Assembly (NCBI RefSeq): GCF_015207705.1
Contig: NZ_JADEWI010000010.1
Coordinates: 62,001 to 126,000, forward strand
Direction: 5' to 3'
Length of the DNA stretch: 64,000 nt
Source of the DNA: Nostoc sp. LEGE 06077
GTDB lineage: Bacteria > Cyanobacteriota > Cyanobacteriia > Cyanobacteriales > Nostocaceae
Shown in pieces: positions 16,687-25,214 of the stretch. The notes under the pieces were generated by a model that saw only the letters and a list, made by a program, of their open reading frames with translations, was not told where the DNA came from and searched no databases. How positions within the stretch are numbered: position 1 is the first letter of the stretch; the number at the start of each line of letters is the position of its first letter. A program made the translations under genes and the position numbers.

Positions 16687-17556
16687 TTATTCTTCTTGCT
16701 CTAAGGCATACTTTGCTTGCAAAAGGTGCTGCTGATCTTCTTCGCTAACGGTGGGATATTTTAACTTCAGTGACTCTAATTTAGAACAGATAATATCAGC
16801 CACTACCATACGCATAAACCATTTGCGATCGGCAGGAATAATATACCAAGGAGCGTGTACGGTGCTAGTTTGATGAAAAACATCTTCGTAAGCAGCCATA
16901 TAATCTGACCAAAATTCTCTTTCTCGGACATCATGAACCGAAAATTTCCAATTTTTGTCTGGAGCATCAATTCTCGCTAAAAATCTTTTTTTCTGTTCTG
17001 CTTTCGAGACATTGAGAAAAAATTTGAGAACAATAATCCCATTATCGACTAAATATTTTTCAAAATTATTGATTTCCTCAAAACGTTGTTGCCAGATTTT
17101 GTTACCTTTTGGTAAATGAGGTAGTTGCTGGTTTTGGAGAATTTCTGGATGAACTCGCACTACTAACACTTCTTCATAGTAAGAGCGGTTAAATATGCCA
17201 ATTCTCCCCCTTTCTGGCAAAGACTTCATTGTGCGCCATAGGTAGTCATGATCTAGTTCTTCATTACTAGGAGATTTGAAACTAAAGACTTGACAACCTT
17301 GGGGATTAATCCCAGACATGACGTGTTTAATTGTGCTGTCTTTGCCAGCAGCATCCATTGCTTGAAAAATAATTAGCAAGGCATAGCTGTTTTGGGCATA
17401 AAGAATATCTTGATACTTGGCTAATCTTTCAATATCTGACCTTAATTTTAGTGCAGCATCATTTCTGTCATGATAATTAGCTGTATAAGCTGGGTCATAA
17501 TTTTTTCGTAGAGAAATCTGGGAATTTGGCGGCACAATAAAAGCATCATGATTCAT
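16687..17556 (-). CDS. ppk2: Polyphosphate kinase 2 family protein
   Basis: A polyphosphate:nucleotide phosphotransferase of the PPK2 family (P-loop kinase fold), which moves phosphate between polyphosphate and AMP, ADP or GDP. Walker A is [19 protein letters not shown]; the lid and Walker B-like region include [20 protein letters not shown] and the [10 protein letters not shown] block. I chose ATG 17556 (289 residues), because the extra 23 residues of the longer frame are encoded by an intergenic heptamer repeat. One-domain length fits class I or III PPK2. The leftward neighbour is distant, so it is likely monocistronic. Confidence 0.9.
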   Translation of the reverse strand: MNHDAFIVPPNSQISLRKNYDPAYTANYHDRNDAALKLRSDIERLAKYQDILYAQNSYALLIIFQAMDAAGKDSTIKHVMSGINPQGCQVFSFKSPSNEELDHDYLWRTMKSLPERGRIGIFNRSYYEEVLVVRVHPEILQNQQLPHLPKGNKIWQQRFEEINNFEKYLVDNGIIVLKFFLNVSKAEQKKRFLARIDAPDKNWKFSVHDVREREFWSDYMAAYEDVFHQTSTVHAPWYIIPADRKWFMRMVVADIICSKLESLKLKYPTVSEEDQQHLLQAKYALEQEE

Positions 17557-17600
17557 ATAAAGTATAAAGTGTGAAGTATGAAGTATGAAATATCCAGTAT
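17557..17600. repeat. Heptamer short tandem repeats (AAGTATG type)
   Basis: Several near-copies of the heptamer AAGTATG/AAGTATA in a row. Such short tandemly repeated repeats are well known between genes of heterocystous cyanobacteria. The same family, inverted, recurs at 63258-63285. Confidence 0.7.
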
Positions 17601-17657
17601 TTATAGTGTGTAGGTGGGCAATCAAACAGCTGCCATAAGATGTAATGATTGCTTATG

Positions 17658-18146
17658 TTATCGTTTTTTTAGCTTTTTTAGCTTGACATTTGGCCGCATT
17701 GTTTCTCGACCAATTACAAACATTCCCGCTATCCCCAAGCAAACAAACCAAACATATTGATACCAATATTGGTGAATCTGCCCAACTGTACTTAATTCTG
17801 GATGCAGCGTATTCAAGTACAGTAGCAGCACCAATATCATTAATGCGCCAAAACCCACAAAGCTTAACCCTACACGTAGACGTATAGGCTGTAATTCCCA
17901 GTCACTAATTTGCTCTAGATCAATTTTTGCTAATTCTTGCAAGGATGATTCTGCAACAGTTGAGACTTCTTGCATTCTGTTACTCAACTTTGGGGGCAAA
18001 ATTGGCACTAATGTTGCTACAGTAGGCCGACGTAGCAAAGCCTCAGTATCTCGTAACAACTCTAGAGGTTTACGTGTCGTTACTGATTGAGTAAATTCTG
18101 GGTTTTTTGTAGCAGTCGTGGCGGTAGCTTTGCCTTCAAAATCCAT
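17658..18146 (-). CDS. Conserved hypothetical membrane protein, two TM helices
   Basis: A 162-residue protein that I do not recognise. The first 95 residues are cytosolic and helical, and include EALLRRPTVATLVPILPPKL. Two membrane helices follow (about 100-122, VGLSFVGFGALMILVLLLYL, and 132-150, YVWFVCLGIAGMFVIG), and the protein ends in a very basic tail (KLKKLKKR). The hairpin topology places both ends on the same side. It precedes the peroxiredoxin gene with a gap of about 110 bp between them, so operon membership is uncertain. Confidence 0.7.
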   Translation of the reverse strand: MDFEGKATATTATKNPEFTQSVTTRKPLELLRDTEALLRRPTVATLVPILPPKLSNRMQEVSTVAESSLQELAKIDLEQISDWELQPIRLRVGLSFVGFGALMILVLLLYLNTLHPELSTVGQIHQYWYQYVWFVCLGIAGMFVIGRETMRPNVKLKKLKKR

Positions 18147-18259
18147 AGCAGGCTATAGAAGAAAGAGGATACAGATAGCCTAACCAATCAGTTGGAGTCA
18201 CGCAAATATCTTTGGTGTTGATGTGTCTTGATAATATGAACTACCAAGACACATAAAAT

Positions 18260-18817
18260 CTATGAAGCTGAAGATTGTAATTTTTCTAATCTTGCCAGCA
18301 CTTCTTGACTGTGAACAGATGGGTTGACTTTGACAAAAGTCTCGCGCAATATACCTTCTGGGTCGATGATAAAGCTGTGGCGCATTGAGACAAAACCAAT
18401 CCAAGAACCATAAGCTTTGCTGACTGCGCCAGTGGTATCTGCTAATAGGGGAAATTTTAATCCCTCAGAATCACAAAATTCGGCGTGAGAATCAACATCG
18501 TCAGCACTGACACCAATTATTTGCGTATTTTTTGCTAGATATTTGGGTAAGTCTTGCTGAAAACGCCGTGCTTCGATGGTGCAACCAGCTGTAAAGTCTT
18601 TGGGATAAAAGTAAAGTACTACCCATTGACCGCGCAAGTCGGCCAGAGAGATTTGGCCATCGCCTGTGTTGGTAGGTAAAGTAAACTCTGGTGCAGGTTG
18701 ATTTAGCGTTGGTAGTTTACCACCAAGGGCATTAGCCACAGGTGAAAAGTTGAACCAACTAATCAAAGCGAAACAGCTGGCAAAGAAGATATTTAAAAAA
18801 TTGCGCCGAGAAATCAT
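18260..18817 (-). CDS. Peroxiredoxin, PrxQ/Bcp-like, with Tat-type signal
   Basis: A thiol peroxidase reducing H2O2 and organic peroxides. The start at 18817 gives MISRRNFLNIFF, a twin-arginine (SRRxFL) signal ending near VANALG, so the enzyme is probably exported to the lumen or periplasm. The active-site block is WVVLYFYPKDFTAGCTIEARRF, with peroxidatic Cys in DFTAGCT. The usual PrxQ resolving Cys five residues later is replaced (GCTIEA), and another Cys occurs in HAEFCDSEGLKFPLL, so the resolving mechanism differs or uses an external thiol. A sipA-type gene lies 32 bp upstream on the same strand, making an operon likely. Confidence 0.88.
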   Translation of the reverse strand: MISRRNFLNIFFASCFALISWFNFSPVANALGGKLPTLNQPAPEFTLPTNTGDGQISLADLRGQWVVLYFYPKDFTAGCTIEARRFQQDLPKYLAKNTQIIGVSADDVDSHAEFCDSEGLKFPLLADTTGAVSKAYGSWIGFVSMRHSFIIDPEGILRETFVKVNPSVHSQEVLARLEKLQSSAS

Positions 18818-18849
18818 GGTGTAGACCAGAATCACAACTTTACATAAGT

Positions 18850-19116
18850 TTACAATTCTTGGTTGCTATTATTGTCACCTGGCGTGGATTCACTAGGGGG
18901 ATCTGTGCTTTCGATGTATTGGCTATCGAGAAGAAAGGCTCCTCTGCTAAACCGGATGCCCCAATAACCTCCAGGACGACGGTCAAGAACTATACCTTCT
19001 TCACCCAGATTGATCACTTCTGGAGGACGTAACATCGGCATGGGATCAGCTGTTTTGACGTATGGTGGTAGCGCCACAACCCGGACTTTACTACCAATAG
19101 GAAATTCTTTGGGCAT
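18850..19116 (-). CDS. sipA: SipA-type regulatory protein (DUF3148)
   Basis: An 88-residue SH3-like protein of the DUF3148/SipA family. In Synechococcus and Synechocystis SipA binds the ATP-binding domain of the sensor kinase NblS/Hik33 and stimulates it, linking it to high-light and stress responses. The diagnostic block is FPIGSKVRVVALPPYVKTA then EEGIVLDRRPGGYWGIRFSR; the Ser/Asn-rich tail is variable. It probably forms an operon with the peroxiredoxin gene 32 bp downstream, which fits a stress theme. No NblS gene is present in the window. Confidence 0.85.
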   Translation of the reverse strand: MPKEFPIGSKVRVVALPPYVKTADPMPMLRPPEVINLGEEGIVLDRRPGGYWGIRFSRGAFLLDSQYIESTDPPSESTPGDNNSNQEL

Positions 19117-19300
19117 ATAAAAAAAGCTAGAAGTTTGAATTAACTCCTAACTTTATCCTAAAGGGGTTGTCAATTTTGTTGGGGTGAGAGTAAATCTAGT
19201 TGGGAAGAAAATTAAGGAATGCGAAAGGAGATGGAACTTATCCCCTATCGCCATCTTCTGCAAAGAAGTTTGAGTAAGTTAAAAGTCAAAAGTAAAAAAT

Positions 19301-19816
19301 TTATTGGTTGATGGAAAATATTTCTTGTACCTGAGTTAGTGGTAGGTGCCAAACTAACTCAGGTTGCCAAGTATCTGGGTCGAAGTTGGAGTGATGACCG
19401 CGCTGATATGCTTGCCACAATCTTTTCCAAGCAAATTCTTGACGAGAATTAAGATTTTGATAAATAACTTTTAATAGCCCTATTCCTAAAAGGAGATTAA
19501 ATAATCCAAATTTTGCGCCGACTAAAAATGCTTGTACTTCTGCTTCGCCAATGGGGTCTGCGCCATAACCTGTAAGAATATGAACACCATCATGGAGTTG
19601 TTTACGCCGAAGACCTGTTGTGAAAGGTTGGAGGTTGTGTGCATCGAGAAAATCAACCCAGGTTTTACCAAAAGAGTTAGCAGGTAGCGATCGCAATTTT
19701 TCTACATGAACAATTTGTGGTACATTTTTCCCGCGTGCTTCTGTCACGCGATCGAGGATATCTAAAAATTGTTGGATGCGAGGAGTAGGATTGGAAGAAG
19801 CAATATCAGGCTGCAT
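19301..19816 (-). CDS. Coq4 family protein
   Basis: A 171-residue protein resembling Coq4, which in ubiquinone-making organisms takes part in ring modification. It has the Zn-binding HDxxH in LHDGVHILTGYGADPIGEAE, preceded by LRSLPANSFGKTWVDFLDAH, and a helical C-terminus (AKFGLFNLLLGIGLLKVIY). Cyanobacteria make plastoquinone rather than ubiquinone, so the role is unlikely to be the mitochondrial one. Coq4-like proteins in cyanobacteria are uncharacterised and sometimes sit in carotenoid or quinone contexts. The gene stands alone, and AGTCAAA-type heptamers lie just beyond its 3' end. Confidence 0.8.
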   Translation of the reverse strand: MQPDIASSNPTPRIQQFLDILDRVTEARGKNVPQIVHVEKLRSLPANSFGKTWVDFLDAHNLQPFTTGLRRKQLHDGVHILTGYGADPIGEAEVQAFLVGAKFGLFNLLLGIGLLKVIYQNLNSRQEFAWKRLWQAYQRGHHSNFDPDTWQPELVWHLPLTQVQEIFSINQ

Positions 19817-19874
19817 ATTTCTTAAATTAAAAATATTTTAGTAGGGTGGTTTAATTCCCACCCTGGCTGAATAA

Positions 19875-20174
19875 CTAGTCGTGCTTATCTCGGTAGATGG
19901 TGTGAGAGAAACGGTTTTCGCGGCGGTTGAGTTGTCTTCTCTCTTGAGGAGTTAGATGTCCATCACGACGAACATCCCGTCTTCTTGCAGCTTCCAGAGA
20001 TGCTTCACGCCGTTCTAATTGACGTAATTCTGTTCTATCAATTGAGCCGTTTTTAACACCGTGATAGATGCGTTGTTGTTGATTAACTTCTCGGTGATAA
20101 ACTTCCCCAGCAGAAGCTACTGAAGGTAAGAAAATAGCTCCAGCACATAGAGCAGCATAGGCAAAGCACTTCAT
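19875..20174 (-). CDS. Small secreted basic protein
   Basis: A 99-residue protein with a clear signal peptide (FAYAALCAGAIFLPSVASAG) and a mature domain rich in Arg, Glu and Gln. Two related segments, IYHGVKNGSIDRTELRQLER and DVRRDGHLTPQERRQLNRRE, look like a duplicated helix-loop-helix with EF-hand-like DxxLT loops. Such small periplasmic proteins are common beside Spy/CpxP-like genes, and here the next gene upstream (20238-20768) is one. Function is unknown. The pair lies 63 bp apart on one strand and may be co-transcribed. Confidence 0.7.
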   Translation of the reverse strand: MKCFAYAALCAGAIFLPSVASAGEVYHREVNQQQRIYHGVKNGSIDRTELRQLERREASLEAARRRDVRRDGHLTPQERRQLNRRENRFSHTIYRDKHD

Positions 20175-20237
20175 AAAAATAACCTTCTAAAACTAGTGAT
20201 AGTTTTTGCTCTGGACTTCAATGCTGGATGAGCAGAA

Positions 20238-20768
20238 TTAGCTATTGGGTTGTTGGCGTTGTTGACGACGCTCTTTACCGTTTTGACGTAATTGCTGAAG
20301 TTTTGTCCGTTGTTCTGGAGTCAAAACTGCTTCAATTTGTTGTTTAGAAGACTCACGTATTTGCCGCATTTGAGTTTTTTGGGCTTCAGTTAAATTCAAC
20401 TCAGCAAAACCCTTACCACCTGGACGGCCTGCACGCTGTCCAGGTTGCCGTGGTTGACCCTGATTAGCTTGTCTTTCGGCGCGGCGTGCTTCCATAGCTG
20501 CTTTGATTTTTGCCTTTTGTTCTGGGGTGAGAACATTTTCCATTTGACTGCGGGTGTTGCGTTGAATTTGCTGAATTTGGGTTTTTTGAGCATCACTCAG
20601 ACCTAATTCTGCCCAAGGGCCTTTTTTACCTTGCCAATTTCCTTCTTTTTGTGCTTGAGCAACTAATAGGGGTGAATGAGATAAAGCTTGAGCTTTCACA
20701 GCAAAGGATGTTGCAGTCAGAGTCAGAGCGATCGCACCAGCAATTAATGATAATGACTTCAGTTTCAT
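20238..20768 (-). CDS. Spy/CpxP-like periplasmic LTxxQ protein
   Basis: A 176-residue secreted protein with a signal peptide (SLIAGAIALTLTATSFAVKAQA) and two copies of a Spy/CpxP-like module: LSDAQKTQIQQIQR...VLTPEQKAKI and LTEAQKTQMRQIRE...VLTPEQRTKL. LTxxQ is the signature of this family, whose E. coli members are periplasmic chaperones or sensors of envelope stress and metals. The Gly/Arg/Pro-rich linker (about 105-120) separates the two modules. It is divergent from a NarL-type kinase/regulator pair 280 bp away, which suggests it may be a target or auxiliary sensor of that pair. This last point is inference. Confidence 0.8.
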   Translation of the reverse strand: MKLKSLSLIAGAIALTLTATSFAVKAQALSHSPLLVAQAQKEGNWQGKKGPWAELGLSDAQKTQIQQIQRNTRSQMENVLTPEQKAKIKAAMEARRAERQANQGQPRQPGQRAGRPGGKGFAELNLTEAQKTQMRQIRESSKQQIEAVLTPEQRTKLQQLRQNGKERRQQRQQPNS

Positions 20769-21046
20769 TTGTTACCTTGTTTTCTTTTCCTTTTGAGGAT
20801 GTCATCATCATAGGAATTTATTCTTAGTCATTACATGAGGAGAAAGTCATGGTTACACCCGTGACTTTAGTCATACTTTCTTTTTATGTTATTTAAGTAA
20901 CACTAACTTGTAAATTATAGTTATAACAGTATTCAGAATTCAGGAGAATAAACAAGAGAAACTCTTCTTCGTAAATTATCGATTAACTCGATATACCGGG
21001 ATTAAATACCAGTCTACTAATTTTTAATATAAAATCTCAAATTGAT

Positions 21047-22237
21047 ATGAATCAACCTATCCAAATTAACAATCATCCCTTTCGGTTTTTACTATATTTG
21101 GAATGGATATTACTAACTCTCGCTATTTCGACATCTACATTTCCTGATCCTTCGCCACGATTTGCTAATCAATTTCCTGAACTGACTATTGGCTGTTTAA
21201 TTATTTTTGGTTTAATGGGTTTAAGATTACCTACAGGTAAGCCGATAAATAAGATAATTTATACATCAATTGAAGTTTTATTATTATTTGTTACTGGAAT
21301 GTTTGGTGGTAGAGTTGCGCGATTGTTTCCCTTTATCTATCTAATTTTAGTAACTCGTAGTTGTTTAATTTTTCAGTTACCTGGGCGCTTAGTTGTCACA
21401 GGTTTATCTTTCTCTTTATTTTTGATAACATTGAACTCTCGTTTACCCAAAGCTTTACCACCTCAAGCACAAGAGCGTTTTCGGTTTATTACTTTCAACA
21501 CGGCGCTGTTATTTGGATTAAGTTTAATTTTTGTTTTATTATTAATGAATACAGTCTTAGCTGAACGGCAGAATCGGGAAAAACTGGCGATCGCTAACGA
21601 GAAAATGCGCCAATATGCTTTACGAATTGAAAATCAAGCTACCCTAGAAGAACGTACTCGCATTGCCCGTGAAATTCATGATTCTTTAGGACATTCTTTA
21701 ACCGCATTAAATTTACAGTTAGAAACTGCTTTAAAATTATGGCAGTCGAATCCGGAAAAAGCACAAACATTTTTAGCTAGAGCTAAAGAACTTGGTTCTA
21801 AAGCGTTAAAAGATGTGCGTCAGTCGGTTTCAACTATCCGGGTTAATCCTTTACAAGAAAAAACTTTAGAGCAGGCGATATCTATACTTTTAGAAGATTT
21901 TTATCGAGCTAATGGGGTTAGCCCACGTTGTTTTATTAATCTGGATTATCCCCCACCTCCAGAAACTAATATTGCACTGTATCGGATTATTCAAGAATCA
22001 CTGACAAATATTTCTAAATATGCAAAAGCTACAGAAATTATCCTCGCACTGACTAATACAAAAAAAAGCTTACGTTTAATGGTGCAAGATAATGGGATAG
22101 GTTTTGATATTCAGCAAAATACTACTGGTTTTGGCTTACAAAGTATGCGCGATCGCACTTTAGCCTTGGGTGGTGAATTTAAGATTAACACTACTCCCAA
22201 TTCTGGCTGTCAAATTATAGTTGATATTCCTTTATAA
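21047..22237 (+). CDS. Sensor histidine kinase, NarL/DesK type
   Basis: A 396-residue membrane kinase. About five or six hydrophobic segments fill residues 10-175 with little outside the membrane. After a coiled coil comes the HisKA_3 dimerisation domain with phosphoacceptor His in [20 protein letters not shown] (about 215). The HATPase domain has the N box as [16 protein letters not shown] and the G boxes as [10 protein letters not shown] and [10 protein letters not shown]. The arrangement resembles DesK, which senses membrane fluidity. The next gene, separated by a few bases, is the cognate regulator. Confidence 0.92.
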   Translation: MNQPIQINNHPFRFLLYLEWILLTLAISTSTFPDPSPRFANQFPELTIGCLIIFGLMGLRLPTGKPINKIIYTSIEVLLLFVTGMFGGRVARLFPFIYLILVTRSCLIFQLPGRLVVTGLSFSLFLITLNSRLPKALPPQAQERFRFITFNTALLFGLSLIFVLLLMNTVLAERQNREKLAIANEKMRQYALRIENQATLEERTRIAREIHDSLGHSLTALNLQLETALKLWQSNPEKAQTFLARAKELGSKALKDVRQSVSTIRVNPLQEKTLEQAISILLEDFYRANGVSPRCFINLDYPPPPETNIALYRIIQESLTNISKYAKATEIILALTNTKKSLRLMVQDNGIGFDIQQNTTGFGLQSMRDRTLALGGEFKINTTPNSGCQIIVDIPL

Positions 22238-22248
22238 AGTTGAGTGTA

Positions 22249-22911
22249 ATGATTAGAGTTTTGCTGGTAGATGACCAAAATTTAATTCGTCAAGGTCTCA
22301 AAGAATTATTAAAATTGGAACCAGATTTAGAAATTGTTGGCGAAGCAGAAAATGGTGCGATAGCTGTAGACTTGGCAGCAAAATTACAGCCAGATGTAGT
22401 GCTAATGGATATTAGAATGCCAATTATGGATGGAGTTGCAGCTACACAAGAAATTCATCAAAATTTTGGTAACATCAAAATTTTGGTACTCACAACTTTT
22501 GACGATGATGAATATGTTTCCGCCGCCTTAAAATATGGTGCAATGGGTTATTTACTCAAAGATACACCTTCAGAAGAATTAGCTGCGGCAATTCGCGCCG
22601 TTCACAAAGGTTATACTCAACTAGGGCCAGGAATAGTGAAAAAACTATTGAATCAATTTCCTAGTGGTGGACAAACTCACTCAGAACCTGTGCCGCCTAG
22701 TTTAACTGAACTGACACCCAGAGAAAAAGAAGTTTTAAAATTAATTGCCACAGGTGCAAGTAACCGCGAAATTGCCCAGGAATTATATATTTCGGAAGGT
22801 ACAGTGAAAAATCATGTTACTAATATTTTAAATCGCTTAAGTTTGCGCGATCGCACCCAGGCGGCTATTATTGCAAATACATTTTTAGCTTATTTAAATG
22901 AGTTTGATTAA
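22249..22911 (+). CDS. NarL/FixJ-type response regulator
   Basis: A 220-residue response regulator with receiver ([17 protein letters not shown], phosphoacceptor in [13 protein letters not shown], Lys in [12 protein letters not shown]) and a LuxR-type helix-turn-helix ([20 protein letters not shown], then [17 protein letters not shown]). I prefer ATG 22249, giving [10 protein letters not shown]; a TTG nine bases earlier is in frame but less likely. The start lies 11 bases after the kinase stop, so the two are one operon. The divergent Spy/CpxP-like gene is a candidate target. Confidence 0.93.
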   Translation: MIRVLLVDDQNLIRQGLKELLKLEPDLEIVGEAENGAIAVDLAAKLQPDVVLMDIRMPIMDGVAATQEIHQNFGNIKILVLTTFDDDEYVSAALKYGAMGYLLKDTPSEELAAAIRAVHKGYTQLGPGIVKKLLNQFPSGGQTHSEPVPPSLTELTPREKEVLKLIATGASNREIAQELYISEGTVKNHVTNILNRLSLRDRTQAAIIANTFLAYLNEFD

Positions 22912-22972
22912 TCCAGTTAAGCCAGCCAAACTAATTATTGCTTACATTTAATACCCAACATTCTTCAAATAG

Positions 22973-23404
22973 CTAACTTCCAATAAACAAAGCCAAACAT
23001 TCATCTTTTAAAATACCTTTCGTCACTTTGATATTTCTAAAAGACTTGGCGATAATCTCATCACAAAAAACATGAATTTGTGACTGATTTATAGAGATTA
23101 AATCTTGGATGGAAACCCCATAAATAATTTCTGATATACCAGCCCAAATACAAACTGTTGCACACATAGGACAAGGTTCACAAGTCGTATATATGCTGTA
23201 ACCCTCTAAAGAAGGGTTTTTTAGTTTATTTGTTAAACTGCGAATAACATTCATTTCTGCATGGGCAGATGGATCATTATTCCGTTGCACAGTATTATAT
23301 GCTACCTCAACCACTTCGTCATCCTTGACAACCACAGCACCATAAGGCCAATCACCTTTTTTGGCTGCTTCTAAGGCTAAACGCATAAAATATTCTTGGT
23401 TCAT
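22973..23404 (-). CDS. Zinc-dependent nucleoside/guanine deaminase family protein
   Basis: A 143-residue cytidine/deoxycytidylate-deaminase-fold enzyme. The Zn site is HAEMNVIRSL (His ligand and catalytic Glu) plus PCPMCATVCIWAGI (two Cys ligands). PYGAVVVKDDEVVEVAYNTV precedes it. The sequence is nearest to the nucleoside deaminase group that includes guanine deaminase and TadA; a TadA-type tRNA role is less likely because that subgroup differs around the Zn site. I chose ATG 23404 (MNQEYFMRLALEAA); the longer frame adds 12 unlikely residues. It is convergent with the two-component pair. Confidence 0.85.
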   Translation of the reverse strand: MNQEYFMRLALEAAKKGDWPYGAVVVKDDEVVEVAYNTVQRNNDPSAHAEMNVIRSLTNKLKNPSLEGYSIYTTCEPCPMCATVCIWAGISEIIYGVSIQDLISINQSQIHVFCDEIIAKSFRNIKVTKGILKDECLALFIGS

Positions 23405-23489
23405 GTTCGTTATTTTCAGGTAAAAATCATGCTCAATCATATCTCATGATTTATGGGATGCAAGTACAGGCGCTAAAGGTCGAAAAAAT

Positions 23490-24281
23490 ATGTTACTAAG
23501 TAGAGAAAAAACAGAATTTTACTTAACAGACTTGGAAACACCTACAGGTAAAATTATCAATCTGACAATGGCGGCTTTAGTCCTAATTTCGTCAGGAATT
23601 TTTGTTGCCCAAACTTATAATATTCCTGACAATATTAGGTTTTTGCTAGATTTAATTGATACTGCTATCCTCATTATCTTTGCAGCAGAATACATACTGC
23701 GCTTTTGGAGTGCCGAGAATAAACTTAAGTATATTTTTAGCTTTTATGCAATTATTGATTTAATGGCAATATTGCCCTTTTTTCTCGGCACAGTAGATAT
23801 CAGTTTTATTCGCCTATTAAGATGGTTTCGGATTTTACGATTAATTAGATTTATCGATCAAAAGTTTTTGTTTGCCAGCATCAGTACAGAAGATGGGCTA
23901 ATTTTCGCACGGATATTATTTACATTATTTGCAATTATTTTTGTTTATTCTGGATTAATTTATCAAGTTGAACATCCAGTAAATCCCCAAGCGTATACTA
24001 CATTTCTGGATGCGTTTTATTTCTCGGTTGTAACTATGACAACTGTAGGATTTGGAGACCTCACTCCTATTTCTGAAGTAGGTCGTCTGCTAACAGTATT
24101 GATGATTTTGACTGGTGTAGCGTTAATTCCTTGGCAAGTAGGAGATTTAATTAAGCGTTTGGTGAAAAATGCTAATCAGGTAGAAATAGTTTGTTCAGGT
24201 TGTGGGTTGGCTTTTCATGATATGGATGCAGCTTTTTGCAAAAGGTGTGGGACGAAATTGAGAATTAAAAGTGGCGACTAA
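23490..24281 (+). CDS. Voltage-gated-type K+ channel with C-terminal zinc ribbon
   Basis: A 263-residue six-helix cation channel. The S4-like helix carries spaced Arg residues (FIRLLRWFRILRLIRFI, about 109-125), and the selectivity filter TVGFGD lies in YFSVVTMTTVGFGDLTPI (about 180-197), indicating potassium. After S6 and a short linker the protein ends in a rubredoxin-like zinc ribbon (CSGCGLAF and CKRCGTKL, about 232-257). The ribbon could couple gating to metal or redox state. It stands between a divergent deaminase gene and an unknown membrane protein gene on the same strand. Confidence 0.9.
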   Translation: MLLSREKTEFYLTDLETPTGKIINLTMAALVLISSGIFVAQTYNIPDNIRFLLDLIDTAILIIFAAEYILRFWSAENKLKYIFSFYAIIDLMAILPFFLGTVDISFIRLLRWFRILRLIRFIDQKFLFASISTEDGLIFARILFTLFAIIFVYSGLIYQVEHPVNPQAYTTFLDAFYFSVVTMTTVGFGDLTPISEVGRLLTVLMILTGVALIPWQVGDLIKRLVKNANQVEIVCSGCGLAFHDMDAAFCKRCGTKLRIKSGD

Positions 24282-24367
24282 AAATTAAATTTTGCTAAAT
24301 TTTCTGGATTGGTTAATCTCAATGTAAATTTGACTAAACATCAAAGTATTGAAGAGAGCAACCCTAA

Positions 24368-24982
24368 ATGCAACCCATTCAAATAAATTTAAAGTTCATA
24401 CAAGAAAACCTTTCTGCTTTCTCCTTTTGTATATCTTTGCTTGCTCTTATAGCTACGTGGGGGAATTTTTGGAACTCAAGAAGGGTATTTTTAGCCTCTA
24501 ATTATCCGAAAATAAAAGCAAATCTCTATCTGCCTAATCGATATACGCTGCCTGTTTACAATGTCCGTAACGAAAGCGACAAAATTACAGCTAATGATCT
24601 GCGAATAGAAGTTGGTATTAGAAGATGCCTAGAATTCACTGTATTTAGAGGTATGTGGTTTACCTACACTGTAGAAAAACTTACAAGACTTAAACCCCTT
24701 GAAAGTTTTGTGCCATCTGGTATGTCTAGTGGTGATTTAATTCAATGGCTCACAGAGAGAGGTCATGAACCTGCACCCCCAGTATCTGTTGAGGATCAAA
24801 AGATCCATTCCCGCATCTCCATAAAGAAATCATATAAAGTTCGACTAGACGTTTACTACACCTCCCATGTATTTGGCGCAAACAAAATCTGTATGATTTC
24901 CAAAAAATATAAATTGATATCATGTTCTAATTCCGAAGCAATAGATTCAAGAGATGAATTTTTTTGGAAACTTGTAGAATAA
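24368..24982 (+). CDS. Hypothetical protein with N-terminal membrane helix
   Basis: A 204-residue protein that I do not recognise. A single membrane segment (FSFCISLLALIATWGNFW, about 17-34) is followed by a beta-rich domain (NLYLPNRYTLPVYNVRNES, VRLDVYYTSHVFG). This topology is common among cyanobacterial single-pass proteins of unknown role. Its stop codon overlaps a decayed Cys/Gly-rich reading frame, so the original downstream gene may have been deleted up to this point. Confidence 0.6.
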   Translation: MQPIQINLKFIQENLSAFSFCISLLALIATWGNFWNSRRVFLASNYPKIKANLYLPNRYTLPVYNVRNESDKITANDLRIEVGIRRCLEFTVFRGMWFTYTVEKLTRLKPLESFVPSGMSSGDLIQWLTERGHEPAPPVSVEDQKIHSRISIKKSYKVRLDVYYTSHVFGANKICMISKKYKLISCSNSEAIDSRDEFFWKLVE

Positions 24983-25091
24983 TGCTCAGTACAGTTGCCA
25001 GCCGCATAACAACCCGACTGGAGGTAGTAGTGGTGGCGGAAGTTCTTGCAGTGGTGAAAGTTCTTGCGGTGGATGCGGTGGTGGTGGCTAA
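24978..25091 (+). pseudogene. Tail remnant of a third TIGR04222-like Cys/Gly-rich protein
   Basis: An open frame without a start codon. It encodes NNPTGGSSGGGSSCSGESS then CGGCGGGG and a stop. This is the same kind of low-complexity Cys/Gly/Ser tail found at the ends of the two intact paralogues downstream (ends near 26243 and 27366). The membrane and globular parts are missing. I infer a tandem array that once had at least three members, with the first deleted except for its tail. Confidence 0.7.
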
Positions 25092-25214
25092 AATTGAGTG
25101 TGATATAATACTTACCAGAGTTAAAAAAGCGAGATGTATTAAAAAACCGCTGCCAAAATTTTTTACATTCAATATTTCCTAATTTCAGGAATCCCCTAAT
25201 AAGGAGTAAAAGTA

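Noticed and set aside
24978-25091. The Cys-rich remnant as a free RiPP precursor gene
   Set aside because: No start codon or ribosome binding site in the open frame; it matches the tails of the intact membrane paralogues, so a remnant is simpler.
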